Assembly (NCBI GenBank): GCA_944323055.1
Contig: CALUQZ010000009.1
Coordinates: forward strand, 1 to 52,737
Reading direction: 5' to 3'
DNA: 52,737 bases
Source of the DNA: an uncultured Acholeplasmatales bacterium
GTDB lineage: Bacteria > Bacillota_I > Bacilli_A > Acholeplasmatales > Anaeroplasmataceae
Shown: piece by piece, positions 7,956 to 17,847 of the stretch
Layout of the letters: each line of letters opens with the position of its first letter
Position numbering within the stretch: the stretch's first letter is position 1
The notes under the pieces: model-generated
Told to the model about the DNA's origin: nothing
Seen by the model: only the letters and a program-made list of their open reading frames with translations
The model's database searches: none
Made by a program: the position numbers and the translations under genes

Positions 7956-9288
7956 TTTTTTGTTCTAGCAATGTGACTGATTCAATATGACTTGTTCTTG
8001 GAAATAAATCAACTGGTGTCACTTCTACTACATCATATAAGTCTTTTAAATATAATATATCTCTAGCTAAAGTAGCTACATTACATGAAACATAAACTAT
8101 TTTAGGAATTTTAGTGCTTTTTATAACATCTAAAAAATGTTTGTCACACCCTTTACGAGGTGGATCAAATATAATAGCATCTACTTTTTCTTTTTTAACT
8201 ACTTCATTAATAACATCTTCACATTTACCATTTATAAATAAACTATTATTTATATTATTTCTTTTAGCATTATTTTTAGCATCTTCTACTGCACTTTCTA
8301 CTACTTCAATACCTATTACTTTTTTTACTTTATCAGCTATACTTAAGCTTATACTTCCCATACCACAATAAGCATCAATAATAGTATCTTCTTTAGTTGG
8401 GTTTAATAATCTTATCGCTTCTTCATATAAAAGTTCTGCCATCTGATTATTAACTTGTAAAAAAGTATTTGGTGAAACATTAAATTGATGGTCTAAAATA
8501 TCTTCACTGATTGTAGGATCTCCATGGATTAAAATATTATTATCACTTAATAAAACATTGTCATATCTTTCATTTACATTTAAATAAATAGATTTAATAT
8601 TAGGAATAGTTATTAACTTGTTAACTAAATTAGAGAAATTGTAATTACTAGTAGTAATTAAGACGACCATATAAGAATCATCTTTAGTCTTTCTACACAT
8701 TACGGCTCTAAATAGGCCTTTTTTGGTGGTCTCATCATAGATAGAAATATTATTTTCTTCTAAATAATTAACAACTATTTTTAAAATTTGATCTAATAAT
8801 TTTGGTTCAATTAAACAAGTCGTATTAGGAATAATGTTATGACTAGCTGCTTCATACATACCACATATTACTTTATTATCTATTTTAGAAAAAGGAACGA
8901 TAGCTTTATTGCGATAATAATAAATTTGATTATTTGATATTAAACTATTAAATTTAAAATCATGAATTTTGCTGACATGAATTAAGGTATTTTTAACTTT
9001 GTTACTTTTGATTTCTTTTTCTAATTCATAACTTAAATGTCTTAAATTACAGCCACCACATTTATCATATATTTTGCAATCAACTACTCTTCTATATTCA
9101 CTTTGCTTAATTATTTTAATTAATTTGGCTTGTATTAATTTTTTTAAAACTTTAGTTACTTCTATCTCACATAACTCACCTATGATAGCTCCTTTTATAA
9201 AGATAATCTTTTTATTATAGTAAGCTATACCTTGACCATCTTTATCCATATTTTCTATTAAAACTTCTAGTCTATCATTTACTTTCAT
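7951..9288 (-). CDS. rlmD: 23S rRNA (uracil-5-)-methyltransferase, RlmD/RlmCD family
   Basis: About 445 residues. It uses S-adenosylmethionine to make 5-methyluridine in RNA, most likely 23S rRNA. A TRAM domain occupies the first 60 residues or so. An Fe-S cluster motif follows (CKIYDKCGGCNLRHL). The Rossmann methyltransferase shows DAYCGMGSISL for SAM binding, DPPRKGC, and the catalytic-cysteine motif YVSCNVATLARD near the C-terminus. I chose ATG at 9286-9288 because AAAGAGG lies 6 bases upstream; an upstream in-frame start at 9321 would add 11 residues. With this start it overlaps the end of the serine dehydratase gene by 14 bases, so the two are co-transcribed. The exact uridine modified cannot be read from sequence. 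TrmFO-independent tRNA TrmA activity is an alternative. Confidence 0.85.
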   Translation of the reverse strand: MKVNDRLEVLIENMDKDGQGIAYYNKKIIFIKGAIIGELCEIEVTKVLKKLIQAKLIKIIKQSEYRRVVDCKIYDKCGGCNLRHLSYELEKEIKSNKVKNTLIHVSKIHDFKFNSLISNNQIYYYRNKAIVPFSKIDNKVICGMYEAASHNIIPNTTCLIEPKLLDQILKIVVNYLEENNISIYDETTKKGLFRAVMCRKTKDDSYMVVLITTSNYNFSNLVNKLITIPNIKSIYLNVNERYDNVLLSDNNILIHGDPTISEDILDHQFNVSPNTFLQVNNQMAELLYEEAIRLLNPTKEDTIIDAYCGMGSISLSIADKVKKVIGIEVVESAVEDAKNNAKRNNINNSLFINGKCEDVINEVVKKEKVDAIIFDPPRKGCDKHFLDVIKSTKIPKIVYVSCNVATLARDILYLKDLYDVVEVTPVDLFPRTSHIESVTLLEQKK

Positions 9289-10480
9289 CTTTAACCTCTT
9301 TATAGTTTTTCGCAAGCCCACCCTCTGATGTTTCTTTTAAACTGCGTGGTAATGAAAGACCAGTTTCAAGCATTGTCATAACTACAGTATCAAAACTAAT
9401 CTTAGCTTCTTTAGCATCTATATATAATGCTAAAATAGCTGAATCTAAAGCTCTTAAAGCCCCTAAGGCATTGCGTTCTATACATGGTATTTGTACATAA
9501 CCTTCAACCGGGTCACACGTTAATCCTAAATTATGTTCTAAGGCTATTTCAGCTGCCCTTTCAATATTTAAAAGTTCACCTTTTAAAATATAAGCTGCAT
9601 AAGCTGCTGCCATTGAAGTTGCCGTTCCTACTTCAGCTTGACACCCCGCATAAGCTCCTGATATTGAAGCATTATAAGATACAATATTACCAATAATACC
9701 TGCTACTTTTAGCCCATTAATTTCCTCTTTTAAAGTAGTGTTATATTTTTCTTTTAAATAAAACATAATAGCTGGTAATACGCCACAAGCCCCACAAGTA
9801 GGAGCCGTAACTACTAAACCACCACTAGCATTTTCTTCACTTACAGCATAAGCATAGGCCATTAATTTTCTTTTATCAAAATCATCACCTAATAACGACT
9901 CAGACTTAGAAAAATAAATATATCTTGCTTTTCTTTTAACTTTTAATTTTCCTGGTAAAACTCCTGATTTATTTAAGCCATTTTTAATATTACTATACAT
10001 AATTCCAATTACTTCTTTTAAGTAATTATCAATAGATTCATAAGAATCAACATAACTAACTAAATCTAAATTATTCTCTTTTAAATATTCTTTAATAGCT
10101 AAAAAAGAATTTTCTTTATAAACTTCTTTTACTTTTATCTCTTTTTCTCCCTCAGCTAAAATATTACCACCGCCAATAGAATAAAAAGTCATTTTGCCTA
10201 AAAACTTATCATCAAGATAACCTTCAATCATTAATGTGTTTGGGTGTTTAGTTTCTGTCTTATAATCAAAAAGAACTAAACAATTATCTAAAGTTTCCTT
10301 AATAATATAATCAGTTAAATGTCCTTTACCTGTTAAAGCTAGACTACCATATAAATGAACGATAAAACGATTAGCATTACTGTATTTAGCTTTAAATATT
10401 AAAGCAGCTTTTTTAGGCCCCATCGTATGACTTGATGATGGTCCATTACCTATTTTATATAATTCTTGTAATGAATACAT
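9275..10480 (-). CDS. sdaA: L-serine ammonia-lyase, single-chain, iron-sulfur dependent
   Basis: A 401-residue enzyme converting L-serine to pyruvate and ammonia. The N-terminal beta domain begins with the family signature GPSSSHTMGP, and the C-terminal alpha domain contains SGGLVVTAPTCGACGVLPA. Cysteines in the alpha domain (TCGAC, YAGCQAE, CDPVEG) supply the 4Fe-4S cluster ligands. Many Gram-positive bacteria split alpha and beta into two genes; here they are fused, with the beta part first. The ATG at 10478-10480 overlaps the uvrB stop (TAATG) with GGGGAG upstream, so uvrB, sdaA and rlmD form one transcript. The TGA stop is immediately followed by TAG. Confidence 0.9.
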   Translation of the reverse strand: MYSLQELYKIGNGPSSSHTMGPKKAALIFKAKYSNANRFIVHLYGSLALTGKGHLTDYIIKETLDNCLVLFDYKTETKHPNTLMIEGYLDDKFLGKMTFYSIGGGNILAEGEKEIKVKEVYKENSFLAIKEYLKENNLDLVSYVDSYESIDNYLKEVIGIMYSNIKNGLNKSGVLPGKLKVKRKARYIYFSKSESLLGDDFDKRKLMAYAYAVSEENASGGLVVTAPTCGACGVLPAIMFYLKEKYNTTLKEEINGLKVAGIIGNIVSYNASISGAYAGCQAEVGTATSMAAAYAAYILKGELLNIERAAEIALEHNLGLTCDPVEGYVQIPCIERNALGALRALDSAILALYIDAKEAKISFDTVVMTMLETGLSLPRSLKETSEGGLAKNYKEVKDESK

Positions 10481-12432
10481 TATATCTCCCCTTTAAGTTC
10501 CATAATAGCATCTCTAACTTGAGCAGCCATTTCAAAATTAAGTTCTTTAGCATATTGTGTCATTTCTTCTTCTAATTTAGCAATTAAATCAATCTTTTCC
10601 GCTTTAGTCATCTTCTTCTTAGCTTTTGTTTCTTCATTCATAGCTTTAATTTGAATCTTTTCTGGAATAGCTTTAACTATTGTTTTAGGAATAATATTAT
10701 GTTCTTTATTATATTCTTCTTGTATAGCTCTTCTTCTAGCTGTTTCTTCAATAGCTTCTTGCATTGAAGGAGAGATAGTATCAGCATACATTATAACCAT
10801 ACCACTTGCATTTCTAGCTGCTCTACCAATCGTTTGAATTAAACTTCTTTCGCTTCTTAAAAAGCCTTGTTTATCAGCATCTAATATACAGACTAAACTT
10901 ACTTCTGGTAAATCTAGGCCTTCTCTTAAAAGATTTATACCAACTAAAACATCATATTTTCCTAATCTTAAATCACGTAATATTTCAAGTCTCTCTAAAC
11001 TCTTTATTTTAGAATGAAGATATGCTACTTTAATATCTAACTTTTTTAAATATGCGGTTAAATCTTCACTCATTTTTATCGTTAAAGTCGTAATTAAAAC
11101 TCGTTCATTTTTCTTAGTTCTTTCAACTATTTCTGCATATATATCATCTACTTGACCATTTGTAGGTCGCACTTTAACAATTGGGTCTAAAAGTCCGGTA
11201 GGTCTAATTATTTGTTCAACTAGTGGATATTGTCTTTCAAATTCAGCTGGGGTTGCTGAAACAAATAGAGCATTTTTTATATGCTTATCAAATTCACTAA
11301 AAGTTAACGGTCTATTATCAAGAGCACTAGGTAACCTAAAACCATAATCGACAAGATTTTGTTTACGTGATCTATCGCCATTATACATACCTCTTACTTG
11401 TGGTAAAGTAACATGTGATTCATCAACAATCAATAAAAAATCATCTGGGAAAAAATCTAATAAAGTAGCTGGGGTTTCCCCTTCTTTTCTCAATGTTAAA
11501 TGTCTTGAATAATTTTCTACTCCCGGACAAGTACCAATTTCACTAAGCATTTCAATATCATAATTAGTTCTTTGTTCAATTCTTTCCGCTTCAAGAGGTT
11601 TATTTTCTCTTAAAAATTTATTTTTTTGAATAACTAATTCCGCTTTTATTCTTTTTATAGCTTCTTCTAATTTTTCTTTACTTGTCATAAATAAAGTAGC
11701 CGCAAAAATATTAACATATTGTACACTTTCAATGACTTGACTAGTCGTTACATCAAATAACTTTATTTTTTCAATCTCATCATCAAAAAATTCAATTCTA
11801 ATTCCATTTTTATGTTCAGAAGGTTGAATAATTTCAAGTACATCACCCTTCATTCTAAAAGTTCCTCTTTGAAAATCAAACTCATTTCTTGTGTATTGCA
11901 TCTCAATTAATTTAGCTAACAATTTTTTCCGGTTATAGCTTTCCCCAACTCTTAAACAAATCATTGATTTTTTATATTCTTCAGGGTCACCTATACCATA
12001 AATACATGAGACAGAGGCTATAACAATAACATCATCATAATCAATTAAAGCAGATGTTGCACTATGGCGCATCTCATCAATTTCTTCATTGATTTTAGCA
12101 TCTTTTTCTATATATGTATCTGATGAAGCTACATAGGCTTCTGGTTGATAATAATCATAATAAGATATAAAAAATTCAACATGATTATGTGGAAATAAAG
12201 CCTTTATTTCATTATATAATTGACCTGCTAAAGTCTTATTATGAGCTAAAATTAAAGTCTTTTTTCCAAACTCTTTGATAATATTAGCCATAGTAAAAGT
12301 TTTACCAGTTCCGGTTGCCCCTAGTAAAGTCATCCGATTAATGCCGTTAGAAAGATTATTAACAATTTCTTTAATAGCTTTAGGTTGGTCACCAGTTGGT
12401 TCATATGAAGATACTAAATCAAATACAGCCAT
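10480..12432 (-). CDS. uvrB: UvrABC excinuclease subunit B
   Basis: A 650-residue helicase-like damage-verification subunit of nucleotide excision repair. It shows the P-loop [12 protein letters not shown] (about residues 38-49), the damage-probing beta-hairpin region [10 protein letters not shown], the DESH Walker B box, helicase motif VI (QTIGRAARN), and a C-terminal UVR domain ([21 protein letters not shown]) that contacts UvrC. Length is normal. GAGAAAGGATAATC precedes the ATG. It is the first gene of the uvrB-sdaA-rlmD unit. uvrA is not adjacent. Confidence 0.97.
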   Translation of the reverse strand: MAVFDLVSSYEPTGDQPKAIKEIVNNLSNGINRMTLLGATGTGKTFTMANIIKEFGKKTLILAHNKTLAGQLYNEIKALFPHNHVEFFISYYDYYQPEAYVASSDTYIEKDAKINEEIDEMRHSATSALIDYDDVIVIASVSCIYGIGDPEEYKKSMICLRVGESYNRKKLLAKLIEMQYTRNEFDFQRGTFRMKGDVLEIIQPSEHKNGIRIEFFDDEIEKIKLFDVTTSQVIESVQYVNIFAATLFMTSKEKLEEAIKRIKAELVIQKNKFLRENKPLEAERIEQRTNYDIEMLSEIGTCPGVENYSRHLTLRKEGETPATLLDFFPDDFLLIVDESHVTLPQVRGMYNGDRSRKQNLVDYGFRLPSALDNRPLTFSEFDKHIKNALFVSATPAEFERQYPLVEQIIRPTGLLDPIVKVRPTNGQVDDIYAEIVERTKKNERVLITTLTIKMSEDLTAYLKKLDIKVAYLHSKIKSLERLEILRDLRLGKYDVLVGINLLREGLDLPEVSLVCILDADKQGFLRSERSLIQTIGRAARNASGMVIMYADTISPSMQEAIEETARRRAIQEEYNKEHNIIPKTIVKAIPEKIQIKAMNEETKAKKKMTKAEKIDLIAKLEEEMTQYAKELNFEMAAQVRDAIMELKGEI

Positions 12433-12498
12433 AATGATTATCCTTTCTCAAATAGTTATCTATTTAGTAATTTTACCACAAAAACAGACATATAAAAA

Positions 12499-12524
12499 GA
12501 GTAAATAGACTTTGCTATTTACTC
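12499..12524 (-). terminator. Intrinsic terminator of the Na/Pi transporter gene
   Basis: The perfect hairpin GAGTAAATAG, loop ACTTTG, CTATTTACTC overlaps the stop codon at 12519. It is followed on the minus strand by TTTTTATATG. Confidence 0.85.
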
Positions 12525-14216
12525 AGTTTGAAAATTATTTTCTAAAGCCCTATTTTTACCAACAACTGTATCAGCAATATTCTTACAATGATCGCCAATT
12601 CTTTCTAAATTGACTAATAATTCATCATAATAATCTGAATTATCATATGAACACAAACCCATGCTGACACGATGGTTATGTCTTTCATGGAAGACATCAT
12701 GCATATCATCAACTTTAGATTCTGTTTCTTCAACTATATTAGCTAAATTACTATCCCAACTATTAATAGCTTTAACACTATTAGTTACCATAAGGTTAAC
12801 TTCATTAAACATTTGTTCTAAATCTTGCATACTATCAGTTGATAATTCAAGCTTTCTTTTATATCTATCAGTATAAAAACCACATATATTAGAACAATGG
12901 TCACCAATTCTTTCATAATCTTTAATAGTATCTAAATATTTACTAATTTTAGTCATTTCATCACTATGAATATGCTCTAAAGTGATATTAATTAAATAAT
13001 CATGAATTCTTTTATCAAAATTATCTAACATATTCTCATAAAATTCAGCATCTTTAGTCGCTGTATCTAAATTAGACTTAGAATATTCTAAAGTAAGAGT
13101 AAAATATTTATTGACGATTTCACCCATGTAGTTCATACATTTATCAATAAAAGTTAATGCTAAAGCTGGAGATTTCTTAATTAATGAATAATCTAGTAAT
13201 TCATCAAGCAATTTAGTTCCTTCTTCTTCAACGCTAGGGGTGCCCTTAACAATCTTACAAATGACTTTACAAATAGGCTTAATAAACCAAAATAATACAA
13301 ATGTAGTAACTATATTAAAGATAATGTGGGCAATTGCTAAAGTCATACTTGAGTTACCACCTAAAGCCTTATCAATTGGTTCAAGTAATAAAACAAAAGG
13401 ATACAATATAATCATAAACAAAATAGCACCTAAAATATTAAAGGTAGCGTGAAATAAAGCCGTACGTTTTGACTCACTGCCACCGCCAATAGAGGTTAAT
13501 ACTGCCGTAACAGTAGTACCTATATTAGCACCAATTAAAATAGGCACAGCTCCCATAAGAGTCATATTAGAAGCTCCAAACAAACCTTGTAAGATACCAA
13601 TTGAAGCAGATGATGATTGGATAATAGCTGTTATAACAATTCCGACTAACAAACCTATAATCGGATAGTCATTTAAAGCTGTAAATAAAGCTTCTGTTTG
13701 TGTTTTATAAGTTGACATTAAATAATTTAAACTACTATCCATTAATTGTAAGCCAAAAAATAACAAACCAAAACCTAAACAAACTCTACCGATATCTTTA
13801 ACTTTTCTTTTACTAATAAAAAATGTTAAAATAGCACCTATCCCCACAAAAAGTAAAGATATTTGCCCAATGTCAAAACCTATAATTAAAGCTGTAATAG
13901 TCGTACCGATATTAGCCCCCATAATAATACCTACCGCTTGAGCTAATGTCATAAGACCAGATCTAACAAGCCCAACTACTAAAGCAGTCGTACCTGAAGA
14001 TGATTGGATAATAGCTGTAAGGCCAGCTCCAACTAATATTCCTTTAAGTGGCGTATTAGTTGATTTTTCAATTATAATTTTAAGTTTCGAACCTGCTAAG
14101 TCTTTTAATGAATCCCCCATTAGATTAATTCCGTACAAGAAAATTCCAAGACCGCCTAACATCAACAAGATACATTCCCAAATATTTTGAGCTGCAATTG
14201 TCATTTCTAAAAACAT
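12519..14216 (-). CDS. Na+/phosphate symporter with C-terminal PhoU domain (NptA/YjbB type)
   Basis: A 565-residue membrane transporter. Residues about 15-320 carry the duplicated Na/Pi cotransporter core. Each half has a QSSS motif (AGLTAIIQSSSGTTALVV and ITAIIQSSSASIG) that forms the substrate site in the SLC34 family. Residues about 350-555 are a soluble, helical PhoU-like domain with two repeats containing IGDHCSNI and IGDHCKNI. The fusion is typical of bacterial NptA/YjbB proteins, which move phosphate, often outward. GAGGAG lies 6 bases before the first ATG. It is monocistronic with its own terminator. Confidence 0.9.
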   Translation of the reverse strand: MFLEMTIAAQNIWECILLMLGGLGIFLYGINLMGDSLKDLAGSKLKIIIEKSTNTPLKGILVGAGLTAIIQSSSGTTALVVGLVRSGLMTLAQAVGIIMGANIGTTITALIIGFDIGQISLLFVGIGAILTFFISKRKVKDIGRVCLGFGLLFFGLQLMDSSLNYLMSTYKTQTEALFTALNDYPIIGLLVGIVITAIIQSSSASIGILQGLFGASNMTLMGAVPILIGANIGTTVTAVLTSIGGGSESKRTALFHATFNILGAILFMIILYPFVLLLEPIDKALGGNSSMTLAIAHIIFNIVTTFVLFWFIKPICKVICKIVKGTPSVEEEGTKLLDELLDYSLIKKSPALALTFIDKCMNYMGEIVNKYFTLTLEYSKSNLDTATKDAEFYENMLDNFDKRIHDYLINITLEHIHSDEMTKISKYLDTIKDYERIGDHCSNICGFYTDRYKRKLELSTDSMQDLEQMFNEVNLMVTNSVKAINSWDSNLANIVEETESKVDDMHDVFHERHNHRVSMGLCSYDNSDYYDELLVNLERIGDHCKNIADTVVGKNRALENNFQTE

Positions 14217-14303
14217 TATTTACTCCTCAAATTTACAATTTTTACTTTTTTTACAAAGTTTACAATTAATTCTACTATATCTTTGCCTTAACTGCAACAA
14301 AAA

Positions 14304-14332
14304 AAAGAAGCTTAAATACCTAAAGCTTCTTT
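14304..14332 (-). terminator. Terminator of the rnhA operon
   Basis: The hairpin AAAGAAGCTT / AAGCTTCTTT overlaps the last codons and stop of rnhA (14312). It is followed on the minus strand by TTTTTTGTTGC. Confidence 0.8.
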
Positions 14333-14884
14333 AGCTAATTTATCAGCCAAATCATTATATAAATTATTAGTATGACTTTTAATTTTTATAAAATTAACTT
14401 TTATTTTATCTTTTATTTGCAAGACAAAATTTACATATAATTTAGCTATATCACTTAGAGCCTTCCATGAACCATTATACCATTTTTCAATCCCTAAATA
14501 GTCATAACAAATAGTTATTTCTTTAATATTATTATTTACACAATAATTTAAAATAAAAGCGGCTCCTTTAATTTCACCGGCCACATTATGATATTTAGAA
14601 AATTCATCTTTTAGATATTTCTTTTTAAAAGTATACTTAACTCCATCTTTTAATAAAACTCCACCAAAAGAATAATTTTCTGTTAACTTATCATAACTAC
14701 CATCAATATAACAAACTACTCCCTCTATATTATTTTCCTTTTCATCTAAATACATTTTAGCATCTTCATAAGTACTAAAACTCTTAAATATGGCTCCTTT
14801 ATAGCCTTTTATTTCCTTTTCACATTCTTCCCATGAATTGTAAATACCTGGATTATTGCCTTTTTTTACAACATAATATTTCAT
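14312..14884 (-). CDS. rnhA: Ribonuclease HI with N-terminal viroplasmin domain
   Basis: A 190-residue enzyme that cuts the RNA strand of RNA-DNA hybrids. Residues 1-47 are a caulimovirus-viroplasmin / RNase H1 hybrid-binding domain (YYVVKKGNNPGIYNSWEECE, FKSFSTYEDAKMYL). Residues about 55-190 are the RNase H fold with Asp61 (CYIDGS), Glu104 (GEIKGA), Asp128 (CYDYLG) and Asp181 (NDLAD) as the DEDD catalytic set, plus His171. The start ATG overlaps the mtnN stop (ATGA), so it is the last gene of ylmH-udk-mtnN-rnhA. Confidence 0.92.
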   Translation of the reverse strand: MKYYVVKKGNNPGIYNSWEECEKEIKGYKGAIFKSFSTYEDAKMYLDEKENNIEGVVCYIDGSYDKLTENYSFGGVLLKDGVKYTFKKKYLKDEFSKYHNVAGEIKGAAFILNYCVNNNIKEITICYDYLGIEKWYNGSWKALSDIAKLYVNFVLQIKDKIKVNFIKIKSHTNNLYNDLADKLAKEALGI

Positions 14885-15555
14885 AGTTCGCCTACTAAAT
14901 CTAATGTTATTAAACTTGATTTTAAAGCTATTTCATCTTCAAACTGCTCATAATCAGCTATTTGCGATTTAGCACCTACTATATCAGAAATATATCTAAT
15001 CACTAAAAAAGGAACATTAAAATGACTTGCTGTTTGGGCAATAGCTGTACTTTCCATTTCAAAACAAAATACTCCGTCTTTAGGTAATTGTCCTAAAGTT
15101 GTCACAAACTTATCACTAGTTAAAGCATGACAAATTTGATATTTATATCCCTTATTATTTAATATATTCTTAGCTTTATTTAATATAGTATCATTCACAT
15201 TATAGCCTAATTCTTCACCTGGTACTTGTCCAAATTGATAGCCAAATACAGTAGCATCAACATCACCATAATATAGACTATCAATTAGACATATGTCTCG
15301 CGTATTTAAAGGACTCATACCACCAGCAATACCAGTTGATATAATTAAGTCTACTCGATAATATATAATTAAAATTGAACTAGCAATACTAGCATTAACT
15401 TTACCAATCCCTGATTCTACTAAAAAAATTTCATTATTTTGATATTCTAATTGATAAAAAAGCAAGTTAGCTATTTTTTCATCTTTAATCTTTTTTGTAT
15501 GTTCTAAAATATGAGCTATTTCTTCTTTCATAGCTCCTATAATGCCTATTTTCAT
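14881..15555 (-). CDS. mtnN: 5'-methylthioadenosine/S-adenosylhomocysteine nucleosidase
   Basis: A 224-residue hydrolase that removes adenine from methylthioadenosine and S-adenosylhomocysteine, serving the methyl cycle and methionine salvage. The start MKIGIIGAMKEEI contains the catalytic region Glu. The family pattern VESGIGKVNASI and the purine/ribose signature FCFEMESTAIAQTA follow, then the general-acid Asp in RYISDIVG. Length is normal. Start and stop overlap its neighbours by 1-4 bases (TAATG with udk, ATGA with rnhA), so it is translationally coupled to both. Confidence 0.95.
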   Translation of the reverse strand: MKIGIIGAMKEEIAHILEHTKKIKDEKIANLLFYQLEYQNNEIFLVESGIGKVNASIASSILIIYYRVDLIISTGIAGGMSPLNTRDICLIDSLYYGDVDATVFGYQFGQVPGEELGYNVNDTILNKAKNILNNKGYKYQICHALTSDKFVTTLGQLPKDGVFCFEMESTAIAQTASHFNVPFLVIRYISDIVGAKSQIADYEQFEDEIALKSSLITLDLVGEL

Positions 15556-16181
15556 TATTTATTTCCTCTTAATATATCGTTAATACGACTTAATATTACT
15601 TCAAGTGCTACATCATGTGATTTATCATTAGGAATAATAATATCAGCATATCTTTTAGTAGGATTGACATAAGCTTCATGACTTGGTTTAACAGTTTCTA
15701 AATATTGTTTAATAACAAATTTACCTGTTCTACCTCTTTCAACCATATCTCTTTCAAGTCTTCTAATAAATCTAATGTCATCATCACACTCTACATAAAT
15801 TTTTAGGTTGGCTAAATCTCTTATTTTTTTATCATACAAAGCTAAAATGCCTTCTAGAATAATGACTTTTTTAGGTGAAATTAAAATATACTCATTTTCT
15901 TTTCTATTATGATTAACAAAATCATACACCGGTTCTTTTATATCCTTACCAGCTAATAATTCTTTAAGTTGAATATATAATAAATCCATATCAAAAGAAT
16001 CAGGATGGTCATAATTAGTTTGTTTCCTTTCATCCATTGATAAATTACTTTGATCATTATAATAATTATCTAGTGAAATGATTCCAACCTCATTAATATC
16101 TAATCTAGACATTAAATTTTTAACTACTGTAGTCTTACCACTAGCACTACCGCCAGCTACTATTATTAACATTGTTTCCAT
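15555..16181 (-). CDS. udk: Uridine kinase
   Basis: A 208-residue kinase that phosphorylates uridine and cytidine in pyrimidine salvage. The P-loop GGSASGKT is at residues 10-17. The family segments LDNYYNDQSNL, TNYDHPDSFD, YDFVNHNRK and RRLERDMVERGR, which form the nucleoside and phosphate site, are all present. The ATG at 16181 has AGGAGG 4 bases upstream. A second ATG three codons in would also be usable. It lies 8 bases after ylmH. Confidence 0.95.
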   Translation of the reverse strand: METMLIIVAGGSASGKTTVVKNLMSRLDINEVGIISLDNYYNDQSNLSMDERKQTNYDHPDSFDMDLLYIQLKELLAGKDIKEPVYDFVNHNRKENEYILISPKKVIILEGILALYDKKIRDLANLKIYVECDDDIRFIRRLERDMVERGRTGKFVIKQYLETVKPSHEAYVNPTKRYADIIIPNDKSHDVALEVILSRINDILRGNK

Positions 16182-16189
16182 ATGTCCTC

Positions 16190-16921
16190 CTAAACCGGTT
16201 TTTTAATTGTTAATATTAAATTACCACTTTTTGTCTTACCTAAAATATCGCCAATTAAAATACGACCCTTACCTCTAGTGCTAAGTAAACTATTGACTTT
16301 AACAATTTTACTAGGATTAACTATAACCTCATGATTTATTTTAACTAAACCATCTAATATTAACTCTTGAGCTTTTTTTCTGCCTAAATTATAAGCATTA
16401 GCTAAAATGTTGTCTATGCGCATACTAGCAATAAAGACAGTTTGTTCCGCGTATTTAACTTCATATGTTACATCTGCAAAATACTCCTCTATTTTAACAT
16501 TTTTATTGCCAATTTTAACTAAATTTTCTTTGATAAAAGGAGCCATTTTACTAGTAGTAAAAAAATATGATTGATTATTATAATTTATAATATCACCAAT
16601 TACTTCTCTTTTAAGACCTAAAGCTAAAATACTACCTAATATTTCTCTATGTCCTAAAGTAACATCTTCAAATGTATTAATTTGCATAGTTGATATCATA
16701 AAATCTTTGTTATTTGGTTGATTTAAACTTATTATAACTCTTTTATATTCACTGTTTAAATATCCACCATAAAAATAAACCTTTATATCTTCATTCTTTT
16801 TAAAACAACGTTTAATTATATCTTGTTGTTCTAAATTATAAAAAGGCAGTAATATATCTTTTTGATAGGCATCATATTTTAAATCATATATTCTATTTTT
16901 AAAGGCTTCTAATACATCCAT
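16190..16921 (-). CDS. ylmH: YlmH-like S4-domain RNA-binding protein
   Basis: About 243 residues. The N-terminal two-thirds match the YlmH fold (LPFYNLEQQDII, VIISLNQPN, LGHREILGSILALGLKREVIGDI). The C-terminal third is an S4 RNA-binding domain (MRIDNILANAYNLGRKKAQELI, VKINHEVI). YlmH binds 50S ribosomes and has been implicated in ribosome-associated quality control in Bacillus; in many genomes it lies near division genes, which are absent here. The ATG at 16919-16921 is preferred: an upstream GTG at 16930 overlaps the ribosome-binding AGGTG itself. It heads the ylmH-udk-mtnN-rnhA unit. Confidence 0.88.
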   Translation of the reverse strand: MDVLEAFKNRIYDLKYDAYQKDILLPFYNLEQQDIIKRCFKKNEDIKVYFYGGYLNSEYKRVIISLNQPNNKDFMISTMQINTFEDVTLGHREILGSILALGLKREVIGDIINYNNQSYFFTTSKMAPFIKENLVKIGNKNVKIEEYFADVTYEVKYAEQTVFIASMRIDNILANAYNLGRKKAQELILDGLVKINHEVIVNPSKIVKVNSLLSTRGKGRILIGDILGKTKSGNLILTIKKPV

Positions 16922-16948
16922 TTTAAACACCTAGACAATTATAATAAA

Positions 16949-16972
16949 ATTAGCTTGTTAATACAAGCTAAT
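16949..16972. terminator. Second hairpin between BI-1 and ylmH
   Basis: The perfect hairpin ATTAGCTTGT, loop TAAT, ACAAGCTAAT lies between the BI-1 terminator and ylmH. It may be a tandem terminator or the start of the ylmH leader. Confidence 0.5.
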
Positions 16973-16983
16973 TAAAGAAAAAA

Positions 16984-17007
16984 AGCGTTTATCTAATGAC
17001 AAACGCT
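16984..17007 (-). terminator. Intrinsic terminator of the BI-1 gene
   Basis: The stem AGCGTTT / AAACGCT is followed on the minus strand by an uninterrupted T7 run. It lies 5 bases past the BI-1 stop. Confidence 0.85.
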
Positions 17008-17012
17008 CTATG

Positions 17013-17753
17013 TTAGTTTCTATCACTATTTGCAAAAATAATTAATAGTAAATATAAAATTTGTAAATAAATATATACTAATGATACTATTAAACCAAGG
17101 GAAACAGACCATTCTGTTTGTTTAGTACAACCAGCCTCTACTATCATATTAGCTTCATCAAAATTAAAGATTAAAGTAAAAGCACCATAGATTAATAAGA
17201 AAGCTTCAATACCAATTAAAACACCAATATTCATTGAACCAAAATCAATAAATATACTAAATAATGAAACAAATAAAACTAATACTAAAGCACCTATTGA
17301 TAAAGCATATGCTAATTTACGAAATAATGAACCTTGTCTAAATACGCCTGTAGCATATAAAAGTAACATCACGCCAAAAATTAAAACTGTTGAGAAGGCT
17401 GCTATAGTACCGATACCTGGGAAGAAAACCTCACATATAGCACTAATAGTACCAATTAATAAGCCTTGGCATACACTATAAATAACACTACAATATTTAG
17501 CAGCTCTAGTTGACATTCTACCAATCATAGCGGCAAAAAAACCAACAAACATAGCTATCATTAAAGATATGTATAAAGAATTAACATTATTTAAATTAGG
17601 TAATGTTAAAGCAACTAAAACAGCAACTAAAGCTGTTACTAATAATAAAATACCAGTTTTTATAGCTATTCCTTTATAACTAGCAGCATCAACATCTTCA
17701 AAATGAGTAGTTCCAGTTTCTATATTTGCAAAAACAGGGTTTTGATTTCTCAT
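17013..17753 (-). CDS. Bax inhibitor-1/YccA family membrane protein
   Basis: A 246-residue, seven-span integral membrane protein. Residues 1-30 are cytosolic (NIETGTTHFEDVDAASYKGI), then hydrophobic segments follow to the C-terminus. The family-like segments VCQGLLIGTISAICE and NFDEANMIVEAGCTKQTEWSVSLGL are present; the latter is the typical BI-1 region after the sixth span. Bacterial members are thought to be pH-sensitive calcium leak channels or to act with FtsH; the role here is not known. AAAGGAGG precedes the ATG. A TTTACA-17-TATAAT promoter and its own terminator make it monocistronic. Confidence 0.85.
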   Translation of the reverse strand: MRNQNPVFANIETGTTHFEDVDAASYKGIAIKTGILLLVTALVAVLVALTLPNLNNVNSLYISLMIAMFVGFFAAMIGRMSTRAAKYCSVIYSVCQGLLIGTISAICEVFFPGIGTIAAFSTVLIFGVMLLLYATGVFRQGSLFRKLAYALSIGALVLVLFVSLFSIFIDFGSMNIGVLIGIEAFLLIYGAFTLIFNFDEANMIVEAGCTKQTEWSVSLGLIVSLVYIYLQILYLLLIIFANSDRN

Positions 17754-17778
17754 CTAAAGACCTCCTTTTCTTAATGAT

Positions 17779-17807
17779 ATTATAGTTTTTTTTCTTATCT
17801 ATGTAAA
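17779..17807 (-). promoter_or_regulatory. Promoter of the BI-1 gene
   Basis: -35 TTTACA (17802-17807) and -10 TATAAT (17779-17784) with a 17-base spacer on the minus strand, 26 bases upstream of the ATG. Confidence 0.6.
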
Positions 17808-17847
17808 TATGTTAAATATATTTTACATAATTTCCCATAATAACTAA